Shown here: positions 31,580-33,092 of the stretch, one piece after another
Layout: the number at the start of each line of letters is the position of its first letter
How positions within the stretch are numbered: the first letter of the stretch is position 1
NCBI GenBank assembly: GCA_900548275.1
Contig: URJY01000025.1
Span: 1 to 33,092, forward strand
Direction: 5' to 3'
DNA length: 33,092 nucleotides
From: an uncultured Opitutales bacterium
GTDB lineage: Bacteria; Verrucomicrobiota; Verrucomicrobiia; Opitutales; Intestinicryptomonadaceae
Translations under genes and position numbers: made by a program
Notes under the pieces: model-generated
Told to the model about the DNA's origin: nothing
The model's database searches: none
What the model saw: the letters and a program-made list of their open reading frames with translations, nothing else

Positions 31580-33092
31580 ATGAAAATCAAATATATGGTG
31601 GCGGGGCTTATCGCGGCCTCTGCGGTGTTCGCGCAAGCGAAGCAGTTCGTAATTCCGAAGAATGCGGCGCAGGATACCGACAAGATTATGTCGCAGAAGT
31701 ATTGGGACATCTGGAACGAGGATGTTCAGCGGAAAATCGACGCAGACATCGAGGCGAACCGCAAGGCGGACGCCGTCGTAAATGTCGGGCAAATCAAGGA
31801 CGGTACGGAAGTTGTCGTCGAACAGATTTCGCACGACTTCGTTTTCGGCGCGCACTTCTTCAACTTCGACCAACTCGGCGACCCCGCGCTCAACGCAAAG
31901 TACAAGGCTCTCTACGGTTCGCTTTTCAATTCGGCGACGGTTGCGCTTTACTGGCAGCAGTTCGAACCGCAGCCCAACCGCCCGCGTTTCGTCTCGGAAT
32001 ATTGGGACGAACAGGACTACTGGAACAAGTCGGAATCGCCCAAGACCGAGCAACACTGGCGCAGACCCGCTCCCGAAAACGTCGTCAAGTTCTGCAAGGA
32101 AATGGGAATCCGCATCCACGGGCACCCGCTCATTTGGGACAACCGTTATTGGCACATGCCCACTTGGCTCTTCAAGGATTGCCTGACCGACCCCTCCGAA
32201 CGCGAATTTTTCGACAAGGAAATCATCAAAAAGTATCCCGTTTTCGGGAACGAGGGAATCCGCGAGGAATATACCGAAACGTTCAAGAAAATGACTCCGC
32301 AGGAGCTTTCCGCCAAGCTTCCCGTATTTGCCGAAAATCTCAACAAGGCTTTCGAAAAGCGCGTCAAGGAGCTTGCCGAGTATTACGGCGGCGAAATCGA
32401 CAGTTGGGACGTCGTGAACGAGTCGTCGCACGCCTATGGAAAGGGTCAGTTCCAAGAGGCGAAAGACTGCGCGCTGATGAAAATCTGGTGCGGTATCATG
32501 CCGTCCGACTTCACGTTCAAGGCGTTCCAGACCGCCCAGAAGTCGTTCCCCGAAAGCGTCAAGCTCAACATCAACGACTACAATATGAAGCCCGCATACC
32601 GCGACCAAATCAGGGAGTTGATTGCACGCGGCTGCAAAATCGACATTGTAGGTTCGCAGATGCACCTCTTCGACCCCAAGACAAGCAAGGCGATTGCCGA
32701 GGGCAAAATCCCCGCGGGTGTAAATCCCGAAAATGTCTGGGAGACGATGAAGCTTATCGATGTCGGCAAGCCCATTCACCTGAGCGAAATTACCATCACC
32801 GCCGTCGATACGACCGAGCGCGGCAGAATGGTTCAGGCAATCATCACGCGCAATGCCTACAGGTTGTGGTTCAGCATAAAGCCGATGATGGGCATTACTT
32901 GGTGGAATGTCGTCGACGACTGCGGTGCCCCCGGAGAGCCTTCGCTTTCGGGTATTTTCACGCGCGGTATGAATCCCAAGCCCGCGTTCTATGCGCTTGA
33001 CGAGCTTATCAACCACGAGTGGCGCACGAACCTTTCAGCAAAGCCCGACGCCGACGGCAATGTAAAGTTCCGCGGCTTCAAGGGCAGATACC
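31580..33092 (+). CDS. Secreted GH10 endo-1,4-beta-xylanase, copy 2 (3' end missing)
   Basis: The reading frame is open from the ATG at 31580 to the window edge (504 codons) with no stop, so the gene is partial. The start has AGGGA 6 nt upstream and a signal peptide (MKIKYMVAGLIAASAVFAQA). GH10 motifs are intact: HGHPLIWD (180-187), acid/base Glu281 in WDVVNES, NINDY (330-334), nucleophile Glu403 in HLSEITIT and GITWWNVVDD. By comparison with copy 1 only about 20 residues are missing. Differences from copy 1 cluster in the barrel loops (for example around 125-165 and 190-300), so the two enzymes may prefer different xylan decorations. It lies 19 bp downstream of copy 1 and is almost certainly cotranscribed. 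Confidence 0.95.
   Translation, partial: MKIKYMVAGLIAASAVFAQAKQFVIPKNAAQDTDKIMSQKYWDIWNEDVQRKIDADIEANRKADAVVNVGQIKDGTEVVVEQISHDFVFGAHFFNFDQLGDPALNAKYKALYGSLFNSATVALYWQQFEPQPNRPRFVSEYWDEQDYWNKSESPKTEQHWRRPAPENVVKFCKEMGIRIHGHPLIWDNRYWHMPTWLFKDCLTDPSEREFFDKEIIKKYPVFGNEGIREEYTETFKKMTPQELSAKLPVFAENLNKAFEKRVKELAEYYGGEIDSWDVVNESSHAYGKGQFQEAKDCALMKIWCGIMPSDFTFKAFQTAQKSFPESVKLNINDYNMKPAYRDQIRELIARGCKIDIVGSQMHLFDPKTSKAIAEGKIPAGVNPENVWETMKLIDVGKPIHLSEITITAVDTTERGRMVQAIITRNAYRLWFSIKPMMGITWWNVVDDCGAPGEPSLSGIFTRGMNPKPAFYALDELINHEWRTNLSAKPDADGNVKFRGFKGRY
31684..31932 (+). repeat. 249-bp identical block, copy in xylanase 2
   Basis: This is the counterpart of 30096-30344 in the same reading frame. Perfect identity, silent positions included, against clearly diverged neighbours is the signature of recent gene conversion or of a recent duplication followed by patchwork divergence. 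Confidence 0.93.
33038..33092 (+). repeat. 55-bp block at the window end identical to xylanase 1
   Basis: This is the counterpart of 31447-31501. The contig stops inside this shared stretch, consistent with an assembly break at a repeat. Confidence 0.9.

Noticed and set aside
29914..31710. A 598-codon open frame antisense to xylanase 1, and a similar one at 31538-33016 whose shared parts look like a conserved family
   Set aside because: The similarity between the two simply reflects the duplicated xylanase DNA. The coding strand carries complete GH10 motifs and signal peptides.
23..33092. tRNA, rRNA, CRISPR array, prophage or insertion sequence
   Set aside because: All spacers were read on both strands; none shows cloverleaf, repeat-spacer or transposase signals, and coding density leaves little room.

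Overview
The window reads as a complete assembly contig. Bases 1-22 are the end of a Nextera sequencing adapter, and the last base lies inside a gene, in a 55-base stretch that exactly repeats an upstream paralogue, so both edges look technical. The DNA is GC-rich (strong G/C third-position bias, many GCG, CGC and TCG codons) and densely packed, with many 4-bp ATGA start/stop overlaps and few clear ribosome-binding sites. Many secreted glycoside hydrolases without SusC/SusD, a type II polyene-like fatty-acid cluster and GC-rich coding together suggest a gut or plant-matter-degrading Verrucomicrobiota (Opitutales-like) or a relative. This taxonomic guess is an inference, not something the sequence proves.

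Region A (23-1672): a secreted protein rich in beta-strand repeats, with a plausible promoter. Region B (1692-14989): a specialised fatty-acid/polyene cluster similar in gene content to aryl polyene (APE) clusters. A KAS III gene (+) converges on a leftward ACP / GcvT-like / FabG-type reductase operon. Divergently, a rightward, translationally coupled operon encodes a GT2 glycosyltransferase, an MMPL/RND exporter, an LpxL-type acyltransferase, a second ACP, a KS fused to a half-KS domain, a LolA-like carrier, a small secreted protein and a KS fused to a catalytically dead KS (chain-length factor). The pieces fit synthesis on ACP, iterative elongation and ketoreduction, acyl transfer and glycosylation at the membrane, and export. 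No dehydratase, enoyl reductase, thioesterase, AMP ligase or ammonia-lyase is visible. The GcvT-like protein is unexpected and appears to lack the folate-site aspartate.

Region C (15032-20094): two rightward secreted carbohydrate enzymes, a six-hairpin glycosidase and a clan GH-A TIM-barrel hydrolase, closed by two terminator hairpins. Region D (20264-25205): a leftward secreted protein resembling a C39-like peptidase without its cysteine; a leftward coupled operon (ArnT-like GT39 glycosyltransferase, VC0807-family membrane protein, BtuF-like binding protein); and a divergent DUF374 acyltransferase ending in a bidirectional terminator.

Region E (25269-33092): a probable xylan/hemicellulose locus. 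Two paralogous secreted six-hairpin glycosidases (leftward) are divergent from two tandem GH10 endo-xylanases (rightward), the second cut off by the window edge. The 171-bp divergent spacer carries two palindromes with 3-nt centres that look like operators. The two xylanase genes share a 249-bp identical block, suggesting recent duplication or gene conversion. No tRNA, rRNA, CRISPR array or insertion sequence was recognised, and no stretch over 300 bases is without a gene.
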